Assembly: GCA_021647265.1 (NCBI GenBank)
Contig: JAKIVA010000028.1
Location: forward strand, 1 to 39,538
Source of the DNA: Lutibacter sp.
GTDB lineage: Bacteria > Bacteroidota > Bacteroidia > Flavobacteriales > Flavobacteriaceae
DNA: 39,538 nt
Direction: 5' to 3'
How positions within the stretch are numbered: the first letter of the stretch is position 1; every line of letters begins with the position of its first letter. Under the pieces are notes generated by a model, which was not told the origin of the DNA, did not search any database, and saw only the letters and a list, made by a program, of their open reading frames with translations. The position numbers and the translations under genes are program-made. This document shows positions 1 to 9,480 of this stretch, piece after piece.

Positions 1-1
1 A

Positions 2-82
2 CGACCTAAGGAGCGTTATTCTATTTCAACAATGCCACGAATTAAAAATAAAAATAAACTCGTATATTTGAGTAATGTTTAA
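2..82 (+). pseudogene. C-terminal end of an unrecognised protein (cut by window edge)
   Basis: Frame 2 is open from the window edge to a TAA at 80-82, giving 26 residues that begin RPKERYSIST and end KLVYLSNV. The basic, Lys/Arg-rich composition would fit the end of a DNA-binding protein or transposase, but I do not recognise the family. The rest of the gene lies outside the window, so whether it is intact is unknown. It may also be a chance open frame. Confidence 0.25.
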
Positions 83-120
83 CTAAATATTAATAACGCT
101 TTGTTGCGTTAGAACCTTGA

Positions 121-396
121 ATCCAAGATATACTTGATGTAAAAATCAATAAAATTGATTATATTACAAATGAGAAAGGTGAAGTTGTTGTAGATAAGGT
201 GTATAGAGAAGAAGGCGATTTTAATATTTATAAAATTAAAAGAATAAATGGAAAATGGGGTATTCCACAAAAGGCAAACAACTTTAATTCTGAATTTGAT
301 GAATTAGGTGTCTTATTTAATTCTAAAAAAAGTGGTTACCTAACTTCGTTTAGGTTTAATAGTACAGATAATATTTATTATTTTGAATTGAAATAA
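121..396 (+). pseudogene. Fragment of a PD40 (WD40-like beta-propeller) protein
   Basis: The frame is open from just after a TGA at 118-120 to a TAA at 394-396. The residues contain EGDFNIYKI, then NGKWGIP, NSEFDELGV and NSKKSGYL, and end STDNIYYFELK. This spacing is typical of PD40 repeats in Bacteroidota OmpA-linked outer-membrane or periplasmic proteins. Such proteins normally have a signal peptide, several propeller blades and often an OmpA domain, all absent here. The only possible starts are internal (a GTG at 199). I read this as a remnant cut off at its 5' side near base 120 and probably also shortened at its 3' end. Confidence 0.55.
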
Positions 397-605
397 ATTT
401 ATAAAACCTTTAAAACCTGTAGTTGCATATAGTGATAAATATCATAATATCAATAAATTACATTCTTTAAATTCGTAGGTTGTATTTATTGAAGTTATTT
501 TTAAGTATTTGTATTAAAAAACAACTATTAAGAAAATACAGAAGTTTGTATTTTAAAAATAATTTTAAATGGTTATTACCAAATAGAATACTCAAATTTA
601 AAAGT

Positions 606-3600
606 ATGAAAAAGCCATTAAACCTTATAAAAAACACCTTAAAATACATTACAAAAAAAAGTTACGAAGAAAAAGGATCTGAATTTTTAAAGCAAGTTGC
701 TAAGCATTTAAGTGAGGCATTTAATGTAAATTATGTCTTAATTAATGAGTATTCAAAACAGGAGCCAAACATAGTAAAAACAATTGCATTTTATGGTAAA
801 GGAGGTTTATTACCAAATATAACTTACAAACTAGCACACACACCATGCGAAAATGTAGTTGACAACAAAATTTGTATTTACCCTAAGAATATCCAGAACA
901 TTTTCCTTAAAGACAAGTTATTAAAACAACTCAATGTGGAGAGTTATATTGGTATTCCACTTTGGAGTTCAATAGGTGAACCAATTGGTTTAATAGCGAT
1001 ATTAGACGATAAAGAAATAAAAGACACCAAAATCCTTGAAATAGTTTTACAAATTGTAGCAATAAAAGTGGTGCAAGTTATGGAAAAACAACTTTGTAAA
1101 AATAAATTAAAACTTCAAATAAAAGATTTAGAATTATCAAATAAAAAAATTAGAGAGAGTGAAAATAATTTAAAAGATGCACAAAAAATAGCAAAATTAG
1201 GGTATTGGAAATTAGATATTACAACCAATAAATTAACTTGGTCAGATGAAATTTATAGGATTTTTGGTTTTAAACCTCAAGAATTTAGCCCTACTTATAC
1301 TGATTTTTTAGAAAAAGTACACCCAGAAGATAGGGATAAGGTAAATGAAGCTTACCTATCTTCCCTAAAAAATAAAGCACCTTACAAAATAGAACACAGA
1401 ATATTATTAGACACGGGAGAAATAAAGTACCTTCTTGAAAAATGCAAAACAGATTACAATACCAAAGGAGAACCAGTTTGCTCCACAGGAACTGTTTTGG
1501 ATATTACCAAACAACGAGATTCTGAAGAACGTTATAGAGGTTTATCCGAAGCTTCATTTAATGCCATTTTTATTTCAGAAAATGGCATTTGCATAGATCA
1601 AAATAGTACAGCACAAAAAATGTTTGGCTACACCAATAAAGAAGCCATAGGAAGATTAGGAACAGAATGGGTTGTCCCTGAAGATAGAAAGATTGTGATG
1701 AGCAAAATGCTTTCAGGAAATGAAGAACCATACGAAGTTATGGCTTTGAGAAAAAACGGAACAACATTTCCAGCTAAAATACAAGCAAAAATGATGTTGT
1801 ATAAAGGAAGAAATGTTCGAGTAACTGAACTTAGCGATATAACAATACATAAACAACTAGAAGACACACTTAAAAAAAGTGAAGAAAAATTTAAAAAATT
1901 ATCAGATCTTACTTTTGAAGGAATTTTAATACATAAAAACGGTGTTGTTATTGACACAAACCTTTCGTTTGAAAAAATATTTGGATACAACCTTAAAGAA
2001 ATATACGGGAAAGACATTACACAAATTATTTATCCTAAAAAATACCATAAAACCATTTTAAAAAACAGAATCAGTCTATACACACAAGCGTATGAAATAG
2101 AAGGGATACGAAAAGATGGCTCTATTTTTCCAATTGAAGTTGAAGCTAGAAACATTAGTGTTACTAATAAAGAAACACTTAGAGTTACAGCATTTAGAGA
2201 TATAACAGCACGTAAAGAATCTGAAAAAGAATATTTAAAATTATTTACAGCGGTTGAACAAAGTGCAAATACAATTGTTATTACTGATACCGAAGGTAAT
2301 ATAGAATATACCAATCCGAAATTTACAGAACTTTCAGGTTATACCACCAAAGAGGTGTTAGGGCAAAATCCAAGAATTTTAAACTCAGGATTACAACCTA
2401 AATCATATTACAAAAAAATGTGGGAAACTATTACGGCAGGAAAGATATGGACAGGTGAGTTTCGAAATAAATCTAAAGATGGAACTTTATTTTGGGAGAA
2501 AGTAACCATTACACCTATAAAAAACGACGACGGAGAAATTATAAATTATTTAGCTGTTAAAGAAGACATTACCAGTCGTAAAATAGATGAACAAAAACTA
2601 ATAGAAGCTACAAATAAAATAAAAGAAAGTGAGAAAAAATTTAGAGAATTGTATGAAAAATCTGGTGATGCCATTTTAATTATTAAAAACGGGATTTTTG
2701 TTGATTGTAACCTAGCTACAGTTGAAATGCTTGGATATAATACAAAAGAAGAATTTTTAAACGTACACCCTTCAAAATTATCTCCAAAACAACAACCTGA
2801 TGGATTAGATTCAATTAAAAAAGCAAATAAAATGATGCAAATGGCTTTAGCTCATGGAACTCATAGATTTGAATGGATGCATACAAAAAACACAAGAGAT
2901 AATTTTCCTGTTGAGGTGCTTTTAACTGCAATTTCTAATAATATTGGAAATGAAATTATACATTGTGTTTGGAGAGATATTTCTGAGCGAAAAAAAGCAG
3001 AAGAAAGTTTAAATAGTGCTTTTGAAATAATTAAAAAAAGTGAAGAGGAGTTAAACACTATTTTGAAAACAGCCAATGAAGGTTTTTGGATGGTTAATGC
3101 AAAAGGTATAACAATTGAAGTAAACCCTAAAATGTGTGAAATCCTAGGGTACTCAGAAAATGAAATTCTAGGTAAGCCTATTTTTTATTTTTCAGATAAA
3201 AGAAATGCTAAAATATTTAAAAAACAACTTGAATTAAGGGATACAGGAATATCTTCAACCTATGAAATTGAGTTAAAACATAAGAATGGAAATAGCTTAG
3301 CTTGTTTATTTAAAACTTCTCCAATTTTTAATAAAAAAAAGATTAGAACAGGCTCATTTGCAATGGTTTCAGATATTTCTAATATTAAAAAAGCATATAA
3401 TAATTTAGAAAAGAAAAATAAAGAATTAAGAAAACTTAGTGATGAACTATCTATTAAAAATAACTTGCTTATTGATAGTAAAAATAAATTTAAAAATTTA
3501 TTTGATAAAAGTCCGGTTTCATTGTGGGAACAAGATTTTTCAGAAGTAATTAAATTACTGAACCAAAAGAAATCTGAAGGTGTAGATGTAAAAGTGTATT

Positions 3601-5063
3601 TAAATGAAAACCGAGATTTTTTAATTAATTGTATTTCAAAAATTAAGATATTAAATGTAAATAAAACAACACTTGAGTTATTAGGGGTTAAAGATGTTGA
3701 AGAATTGGTAACACATATTAGAAAAACAAATAATGAAGTATCGTTTAATACAATAAAAAAAGAACTAATATCAATTATTTCAGGTGAAAAAGAGTTTTTT
3801 AATGAAACTCAATTAGTTCATAAAAATGGTGATAAACTGCATGTTATCGTAAAATCTGCAATGCTTGATGATAAAGGGAAAAATTTAGTTTCTATCATCA
3901 ATATTACAGCGTTGAAAAAAGCAGAAAATGAATTGATAAAAGCAAAGGAAAAAGCAGAAGAAAGTGACCGTTTAAAAACAGAATTTTTAAATAACATGTC
4001 TCATGAAATAAGAACACCTATGAATGGTATTTTAGGATTCACACAAATGCTGAACGATCCAGATATAGATGCTTCAAAAAGACAAACCTTTGTAAATATT
4101 ATTCAAAATAGTGGAAATCAACTTTTGCAAGTTATTGATGATATTTTAGAAATATCTAGATTAGGAACAAAACAAGTGAAAGTAATAAATGAAGAAGTTT
4201 GTTTGAATGATTTATTGTTAGATTTATTTTCAATTTTTGATATCAAAGCAAAAGAAAACAAAACGCCATTATATCTTAAAAAAGAATTTTTAGACAAGCA
4301 AAGTACTATAATTACAGATAAAACAAAACTGAATAAAATATTAAGTAATTTACTAGAAAATGCTATAAAATTCACCAACAAGGGATTTATTGAGATAGGT
4401 TATTACATGGAAAATAAAACATTAAAAATTTATGTAAAAGATACAGGAATTGGAATAAACCCAGAAAAACATCAATTAATTTTTGATCGTTTTTCGCAGG
4501 CAGAAAAAGAAATGGCAAAAAAAACAGGAGGTTTAGGTTTGGGGCTTTCCATTGCAAAAGAAAACACAGAGTTATTGGGAGGTACAATCACGGTACAATC
4601 TAAAAAAATGGAAGGAGCTACTTTTACAGTTACCCTTCCATACAAACCAGTTTTTAAAAATGAGATAACAGAAAAAAATAAAAACACGTATAATATATTG
4701 ATAGCTGAAGACGAAGAAGTAAATTATATGTACCTTGAGACAATGTTAAAGGATGTTATGAAATTAAATTGTAACATTTTTCATGCAAAAAACGGAAAAG
4801 AAGCCGTTGATTTTTGTAAAAATAATACAACAGTTGATCTTGTATTAATGGATTTAAAAATGCCTGTTTTAAATGGTTTTAAAGCTTCAGAGCAAATACG
4901 AAAATTCAATGTCATAGTGCCTATTGTTGCTCAAACAGCATATTCAACAGAACAAGATAAAGAAAAAGCATTTTTAGCTGGTTGTACAGATTTTATTTCA
5001 AAACCAATAGATAAAAAAGAGTTTTTTGACATCATTAATAAAGTTATTTTAAAAGAAATCTAG
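606..5063 (+). CDS. Soluble multi-PAS hybrid histidine kinase (GAF, 7 PAS, HisKA, HATPase, receiver)
   Basis: Cytoplasmic hybrid sensor kinase. The frame is open from a TTG at 480, but the ATG at 606 (MKKPLNLI) is the better start because the upstream 42 codons are low-complexity and precede the first domain. From the ATG the protein has 1485 residues: a GAF domain at about 20-160, then seven PAS-type domains between about 190 and 1110 (one PAS_3 type near the start), HisKA with SHEIRTPMNG (phospho-His 1133), an HATPase domain with NLLENA, DTGIGI and GLGLGLS boxes, and a C-terminal receiver with VLMDLKMP (phospho-Asp 1416) and the conserved Lys in SKP. No membrane segment is visible, so the stimulus is probably intracellular. 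It lies 42 nt before a second hybrid kinase with a very similar kinase-receiver half, and the two are probably co-transcribed. No output DNA-binding domain is present; a partner regulator or phosphotransfer protein must be encoded elsewhere. Confidence 0.93.
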   Translation: MKKPLNLIKNTLKYITKKSYEEKGSEFLKQVAKHLSEAFNVNYVLINEYSKQEPNIVKTIAFYGKGGLLPNITYKLAHTPCENVVDNKICIYPKNIQNIFLKDKLLKQLNVESYIGIPLWSSIGEPIGLIAILDDKEIKDTKILEIVLQIVAIKVVQVMEKQLCKNKLKLQIKDLELSNKKIRESENNLKDAQKIAKLGYWKLDITTNKLTWSDEIYRIFGFKPQEFSPTYTDFLEKVHPEDRDKVNEAYLSSLKNKAPYKIEHRILLDTGEIKYLLEKCKTDYNTKGEPVCSTGTVLDITKQRDSEERYRGLSEASFNAIFISENGICIDQNSTAQKMFGYTNKEAIGRLGTEWVVPEDRKIVMSKMLSGNEEPYEVMALRKNGTTFPAKIQAKMMLYKGRNVRVTELSDITIHKQLEDTLKKSEEKFKKLSDLTFEGILIHKNGVVIDTNLSFEKIFGYNLKEIYGKDITQIIYPKKYHKTILKNRISLYTQAYEIEGIRKDGSIFPIEVEARNISVTNKETLRVTAFRDITARKESEKEYLKLFTAVEQSANTIVITDTEGNIEYTNPKFTELSGYTTKEVLGQNPRILNSGLQPKSYYKKMWETITAGKIWTGEFRNKSKDGTLFWEKVTITPIKNDDGEIINYLAVKEDITSRKIDEQKLIEATNKIKESEKKFRELYEKSGDAILIIKNGIFVDCNLATVEMLGYNTKEEFLNVHPSKLSPKQQPDGLDSIKKANKMMQMALAHGTHRFEWMHTKNTRDNFPVEVLLTAISNNIGNEIIHCVWRDISERKKAEESLNSAFEIIKKSEEELNTILKTANEGFWMVNAKGITIEVNPKMCEILGYSENEILGKPIFYFSDKRNAKIFKKQLELRDTGISSTYEIELKHKNGNSLACLFKTSPIFNKKKIRTGSFAMVSDISNIKKAYNNLEKKNKELRKLSDELSIKNNLLIDSKNKFKNLFDKSPVSLWEQDFSEVIKLLNQKKSEGVDVKVYLNENRDFLINCISKIKILNVNKTTLELLGVKDVEELVTHIRKTNNEVSFNTIKKELISIISGEKEFFNETQLVHKNGDKLHVIVKSAMLDDKGKNLVSIINITALKKAENELIKAKEKAEESDRLKTEFLNNMSHEIRTPMNGILGFTQMLNDPDIDASKRQTFVNIIQNSGNQLLQVIDDILEISRLGTKQVKVINEEVCLNDLLLDLFSIFDIKAKENKTPLYLKKEFLDKQSTIITDKTKLNKILSNLLENAIKFTNKGFIEIGYYMENKTLKIYVKDTGIGINPEKHQLIFDRFSQAEKEMAKKTGGLGLGLSIAKENTELLGGTITVQSKKMEGATFTVTLPYKPVFKNEITEKNKNTYNILIAEDEEVNYMYLETMLKDVMKLNCNIFHAKNGKEAVDFCKNNTTVDLVLMDLKMPVLNGFKASEQIRKFNVIVPIVAQTAYSTEQDKEKAFLAGCTDFISKPIDKKEFFDIINKVILKEI

Positions 5064-5105
5064 CAGTACTTTCCTAAATAGAAAGGTATTTTAGTTATAA
5101 AAATA

Positions 5106-7763
5106 ATGAATTTAAAAAGATTATTCACTACAATTCACGTTGCCTTAATTACATTGTTAATTGTATTGAGTGTTCTTACACTTTTATTATTTCAAAATAA
5201 AACTCATGTTAAAAACCATAACGAAGCCAAATTAAAATCATACGCAATAGCGAGTAAATTAAGGAAATACTCTAATAATCTAACGCAGTATTCTAGAACA
5301 TATGTTTTAACGGGAGATAGTATTTGGAAAAAAAAGTACTGGGAAGTTTTAAATATTTTAAATGGGAAAAAACCGTGGTCTAATGGACGAATTATTTCCT
5401 GGAAGGACAGCGTTTCAAAATTTAATTTTTTAAAAGAAGAAGTTGATAAACTAAAGTTAAGTTTTCAAAACATTAATAATTTATCGTATACAGAAAAAAG
5501 GGCAATCAATGCTTTTGATGGTTTTTTTGATGATGGCACAGGAAATTTTACAGTAAAAAAATCGCCTAATTTATTTTTAGCACGCACCATAATATTCGAT
5601 GATAAATATCAAGAAGATAAAACCAAGATATTGGAACTTATCGAAGATTTTTTTGTGATGTATCAAAAAAGAACCGAACGAGAACTAAAAAAATATGAAA
5701 CTAACAGTTACATATTGTTAGGGATTATTAATATTTTAATAGTTATAATTATTATAATATCTACAATTTCATTTTTTAAAATAAAAAATAAGATTATTTT
5801 ACAGTTTGAAGAGTTGAAAATTGCCAAAGAAAAAGCGGAAGAAAAAGAAAGAGAAAATAGAAAATTGTCTGTTGCCGTTAATCAAAGTGCTAGTGTAATT
5901 GTGATTACAGATATAGAAGGAAATATAGAATATACCAATCCCAAATTTACCGAGATTACAGGTTATACAGCCACAGAAGTTCTAGGTAAAAACCTAAGAA
6001 TTTTAAAAACAAACTATCATTCTAAAGCGTTTTATGCTAAAATGTGGCATGTAATTAAAAGTGGAAACACTTGGAAAGGTGTTTTTCGTAATAAATCTAA
6101 AAAAGGAAAAGTTTTTTGGGAGCAAGCAACTATAACTCCAATAAAAGATGCAGATAACAAAATTATAAACTTTTTAAGTATCAAAGAAGATATTACAGAA
6201 AGCAAAAAAACAATGCTAACCCTAAAAGAAAGTGAACGCAATTTAATAGAAGCACAAAAAATAGCTAAAATAGGGAGCTTTAATTTGAACTTAAAAACAA
6301 TGCTAGCCAAAACATCAAACAATTTTGATGCCATAACAGAATTTAATTTGGGAGAAAAAACATTTGCTGTTTGGAGAGAAATTACCCATCCTGATGACGC
6401 TCAAAATAATCAAAAAGTATTAGAAAACTGTATTAAAAAAGGCGAAAAATTTGATTTGGAGTACAGAATTATAACCAAAAAAACAAAAAAAATGAAATGG
6501 ATTCATGGGTTAGGAGAAGTAATCTATAAAGATGGAGAACCCACCAATTTTGTAGGAACAATTCAAGATATAACAGAGAGAAAACAAATAGAACAAGAAC
6601 TATTAAAAGCAAAAAAAGAGGCAGAAGAAGGAAACCGTTTAAAAACAGCGTTTTTAAACAATATGTCTCATGAAATTAGAACCCCAATGAATGGTATTAT
6701 TGGGTTTTCTGAAATGCTAACCGAAGAAAATATAACAGAAGCAAAGAGAAAATATTTTATAAACATAATTCAAAATAGTAGTAAACAGCTATTACAAATT
6801 ATTGATGATATTTTAGAAATTTCAAAATTAGGAACGAAACAAGTAAAAGTAATTGAAACTAAAGTTTGTTTAAACGATGTATTGTTAGAGTTATTTTCAG
6901 TTTTTGATATTAAAGCGAAAGAAAATAATACACCCTTATACCTTAATAAAACGCTTTCAAATATAAAAAGCACCATTCTTATTGACAAAACTAAATTGGT
7001 TAAAATTTTAAGTAATTTACTAGAAAATGCTTTAAAATTCACAAATAAAGGGTTTATTGAGATTGGTTATTACTTAGAAAATGAGATATTAAAAATTTAT
7101 GTGAAAGATACAGGTGAGGGAATAGATTCAAAAAATAAAAAACGTATTTTTGAACGTTTTTCTCGGGGAGAACATAAGCTATCAAAAAAAACAGGAGGCC
7201 TAGGTTTAGGGCTGTCTATTGCTAAAGAAAACACAGAATTATTAGGAGGAGAAATTTCAGTACAATCTAAAAAGGGAGTAGGGTCTACATTTATTGTTTC
7301 TATACCTTATAAACCCGCTAAACAACAGAAAAGCATTAAGGTAAAAGAAACAACTTCAGTGGTTAAAATAAAGCCCTCAAAATATACTATTTTAGTAGCC
7401 GAAGATGAAGAAGTGAATTATTTATTTATAGAAATAGTGTTGATTGATAAAATAAAATTACCGTGTACTATTTTACATGCAAAAAATGGACAAGAAGCTG
7501 TAGATTTATGTAAAAATAATACCGAGATTAATTTAGTTTTAATGGATGTAAAAATGCCTGTTTTAAACGGATATGAAGCGACAAAACAAATAAAAGAATT
7601 TTTGCCTGAGGTACCTATAATTGCTCAAACGGCTTATTCAACTCCTAATGAGATAGAAAAAGCATCTTTAGCAGGGTGTGATGATTTTATTTCAAAACCT
7701 ATTAATAAAAAAACAATAGTAGAAATAATAGATAAATATTTATTAAAACAAGACAAAAAATGA
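5106..7763 (+). CDS. Membrane-anchored hybrid histidine kinase (2 TM, 2 PAS, HisKA, HATPase, receiver)
   Basis: Inner-membrane hybrid kinase of 885 residues. A first hydrophobic segment spans about 7-29 and a second about 202-224, enclosing a mainly helical, Lys-rich extracytoplasmic region that resembles a CHASE3/four-helix sensor. Inside the cell follow a PAS at about 255-365 (QSASVIVITD, YTNPKFTEITGY), a PAS_3 at about 380-490, HisKA with SHEIRTPMNG (His522), HATPase with NLLENA, DTGEGI and GLGLGLS, and a receiver with VLMDVKMP (Asp814) and a SKP lysine. The first PAS and the whole kinase-receiver part closely match the preceding gene, so the pair arose by duplication with sensor replacement. 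It ends 12 nt from the convergent small gene that follows. Confidence 0.93.
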   Translation: MNLKRLFTTIHVALITLLIVLSVLTLLLFQNKTHVKNHNEAKLKSYAIASKLRKYSNNLTQYSRTYVLTGDSIWKKKYWEVLNILNGKKPWSNGRIISWKDSVSKFNFLKEEVDKLKLSFQNINNLSYTEKRAINAFDGFFDDGTGNFTVKKSPNLFLARTIIFDDKYQEDKTKILELIEDFFVMYQKRTERELKKYETNSYILLGIINILIVIIIIISTISFFKIKNKIILQFEELKIAKEKAEEKERENRKLSVAVNQSASVIVITDIEGNIEYTNPKFTEITGYTATEVLGKNLRILKTNYHSKAFYAKMWHVIKSGNTWKGVFRNKSKKGKVFWEQATITPIKDADNKIINFLSIKEDITESKKTMLTLKESERNLIEAQKIAKIGSFNLNLKTMLAKTSNNFDAITEFNLGEKTFAVWREITHPDDAQNNQKVLENCIKKGEKFDLEYRIITKKTKKMKWIHGLGEVIYKDGEPTNFVGTIQDITERKQIEQELLKAKKEAEEGNRLKTAFLNNMSHEIRTPMNGIIGFSEMLTEENITEAKRKYFINIIQNSSKQLLQIIDDILEISKLGTKQVKVIETKVCLNDVLLELFSVFDIKAKENNTPLYLNKTLSNIKSTILIDKTKLVKILSNLLENALKFTNKGFIEIGYYLENEILKIYVKDTGEGIDSKNKKRIFERFSRGEHKLSKKTGGLGLGLSIAKENTELLGGEISVQSKKGVGSTFIVSIPYKPAKQQKSIKVKETTSVVKIKPSKYTILVAEDEEVNYLFIEIVLIDKIKLPCTILHAKNGQEAVDLCKNNTEINLVLMDVKMPVLNGYEATKQIKEFLPEVPIIAQTAYSTPNEIEKASLAGCDDFISKPINKKTIVEIIDKYLLKQDKK

Positions 7764-7770
7764 TTACTAA

Positions 7771-7792
7771 AGTATTTATTTTATTAAAATAC
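7771..7792. terminator. Weak hairpin between convergent genes
   Basis: GTATTT at 7772-7777 can pair with AAATAC at 7787-7792 around an AT-rich loop. It lies where the second kinase gene and the minus-strand small gene converge and overlaps the last codons of the latter. The stem is short and AT-only apart from the base, so terminator function is uncertain. Confidence 0.2.
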
Positions 7793-8177
7793 CACGTCTG
7801 TTTAGTAAAGGAATGGTATGCAAATCACTTTCTTTAATAGAGCCTTTTTTAAATAAAAATTTTTTGTCGTACATCATGTTTTCTTCAAAAAAAGTAACAT
7901 CAAAAACATTGGAAAGTTTTATTACATCATTGAGCAATAGCTCAACTTTTGCATAAGATTTAGCAGGAAGTTTCTCAATTTTATGCCTCAAAATAGCTGT
8001 TTCAATTCGCTTAGCTTTATCATATCCTTTAGAAACAATTAATACCAGCTCTATTGCAACATTTTTATTATTAATAATATAAGCATTCCAATCATCACAT
8101 TGGAATTCGCTATTGTACTCTTTAACAATAGCCATAAAAATACCTGTTACTTTAGGGATTTGAATATCTTTCTTCAT
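7776..8177 (-). CDS. Conserved small protein of unknown function downstream of pheS
   Basis: Protein of 133 residues beginning MKKDIQIPKV. It has no signal peptide, membrane segment or recognised catalytic motif. The composition is mixed alpha/beta, with a charged middle (KAKRIETAILRHKIEKLP) and an FFEEN motif. It starts 24 nt after the pheS stop on the same strand, so it is probably transcribed with pheS. From memory, similar small proteins next to pheS in this phylum are sometimes labelled as a synthetase subunit, but nothing here resembles a tRNA-synthetase domain and I do not transfer that function. Confidence 0.75.
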   Translation of the reverse strand: MKKDIQIPKVTGIFMAIVKEYNSEFQCDDWNAYIINNKNVAIELVLIVSKGYDKAKRIETAILRHKIEKLPAKSYAKVELLLNDVIKLSNVFDVTFFEENMMYDKKFLFKKGSIKESDLHTIPLLNRRGILIK

Positions 8178-8201
8178 AAAAAGTTAGGTGAAAAATGATA
8201 T

Positions 8202-9221
8202 TTATAAAACAGCTTTAAATTGCTCTAAAAACCTCACATCATTTTCATAAAACATCCTAATATCAGGAATTTGATATAATAACATTGCAATTCGTTCAAT
8301 ACCCATTCCAAAAGCATAACCAGAATACACGTCAGGATCTATATTAGCGTTTTTTAAAACATTGGGGTCAACCATACCGCAACCCATAATTTCTAACCAG
8401 CCAGTTCCTTTGGTGATTTTATAATCGGTTTCAGTTTCTAAGCCCCAATAAATATCTACTTCAGCACTTGGCTCTGTAAACGGAAAATAGGATGGGCGTA
8501 AGCGTATTTTTGACTTTCCAAACATTTCTTTTGTAAAATACAATAAGGTTTGTTTTAAGTCAGCAAAAGAGACATCAGTATCAATATACAACCCTTCAAC
8601 CTGATGAAAAATACAGTGAGCTCTTGCCGAAATGTCTTCATTTCTAAATACGCGACCGGGAGATATGGTTCTAATAGGCGGTTTGTGATTTTCCATATAG
8701 CGCACCTGAACTGATGACGTATGGGTTCTTAATAAGATATCAGGATTTTTTTCGATAAAAAATGTGTCCTGCATATCGCGTGCTGGATGATATTCAGGTA
8801 AGTTAAGAGCTGTAAAATTATGCCAATCGTCTTCAATTTCAGGACCTTCTGAAACGGTAAAACCAATACGAGAAAAAACATCAATAATTTTATTTCGAAC
8901 CAATGATATTGGATGGCGAGATCCCAATTCAATAGGGTCAGAAGGGCGTGTTAAATCCCCATAAATACCCTTTTGATCATTTTTAATTTCTATAAGGTCT
9001 TTTAAGTGTATTACTTTTTCTTGAGCTAAATTTTTTAACGTATTTAGAGCCGCTCCAAAATCTTTTCTTTCTTTTGGAGCCACATTTTTAAATTCAGCAA
9101 ATAAATCATTTAAAATTCCTTTTTTACCTAAGAATTTAATTCTAAAAACTTCAATTTCATCTTTGGTAGTAGCACTAAATGCATTTACTTCACCAATCAA
9201 TTTCGTTACTTTATCTAACAT
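8202..9221 (-). CDS. pheS: Phenylalanine-tRNA ligase alpha subunit
   Basis: Cytoplasmic class II aminoacyl-tRNA synthetase subunit that pairs with PheT to charge tRNA-Phe. At 339 residues the length is normal for PheS. An N-terminal coiled-coil region (about 1-95) that binds tRNA precedes the catalytic core. Motifs visible are GSRHPIS at the core start, the motif 1 region GPEIEDDWHNF, motif 2 RVFRNEDISARAH followed by FHQVEGL, and motif 3 GYAFGMGIERIAML near the C-terminus. No pheT lies nearby, as is common in this phylum. A TAnnTTTG-type box lies 21 bp upstream of the start. Confidence 0.97.
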   Translation of the reverse strand: MLDKVTKLIGEVNAFSATTKDEIEVFRIKFLGKKGILNDLFAEFKNVAPKERKDFGAALNTLKNLAQEKVIHLKDLIEIKNDQKGIYGDLTRPSDPIELGSRHPISLVRNKIIDVFSRIGFTVSEGPEIEDDWHNFTALNLPEYHPARDMQDTFFIEKNPDILLRTHTSSVQVRYMENHKPPIRTISPGRVFRNEDISARAHCIFHQVEGLYIDTDVSFADLKQTLLYFTKEMFGKSKIRLRPSYFPFTEPSAEVDIYWGLETETDYKITKGTGWLEIMGCGMVDPNVLKNANIDPDVYSGYAFGMGIERIAMLLYQIPDIRMFYENDVRFLEQFKAVL

Positions 9222-9241
9222 TTACATATAAAATTAGATTG

Positions 9242-9249
9242 CAAATTTA
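9242..9249 (-). promoter_or_regulatory. Candidate -7 box of the pheS promoter
   Basis: On the minus strand this reads TAAATTTG, a full match to the Bacteroidota -7 consensus TAnnTTTG. It lies about 21 bp before the pheS ATG, which leaves a short leader. No convincing TTTG -33 box is seen at the expected distance, so this rests on one box. Confidence 0.4.
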
Positions 9250-9480
9250 AACAATTTTATTTTGAAAAGAAGGTTGTAAAGACAATTGCTTAATATCCTT
9301 TTTTTTAGTCAAACTCAGTGTTTAAATTAGGTACAGAGAATATATAGAAAAAAGCGTATCGAAAACGTTGTAAATAAGGAAACTTTAATAATAAAAAAAT
9401 TAAATTTTAATGGTTTTTATTAAAAAATTACTTTAATTTTATAGGAAATACATTATAAACATAAAATTGACCTTTAAATT

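Noticed and set aside
94..111. Hairpin TAACGC-TTTGTT-GCGTTA
   Set aside because: Six base pairs only, without a T run; it could be an element end but nothing else supports it.
480..605. N-terminal extension of the first kinase from a TTG start
   Set aside because: The 42 residues are low-complexity and precede the GAF domain; the ATG at 606 is a better start and begins MKKP in the usual way.
1628..2314. Minus-strand ORFs inside the kinase gene
   Set aside because: They lie opposite a well-supported coding region, have atypical composition and no domain; other antisense ORFs in the window were dropped for the same reason.
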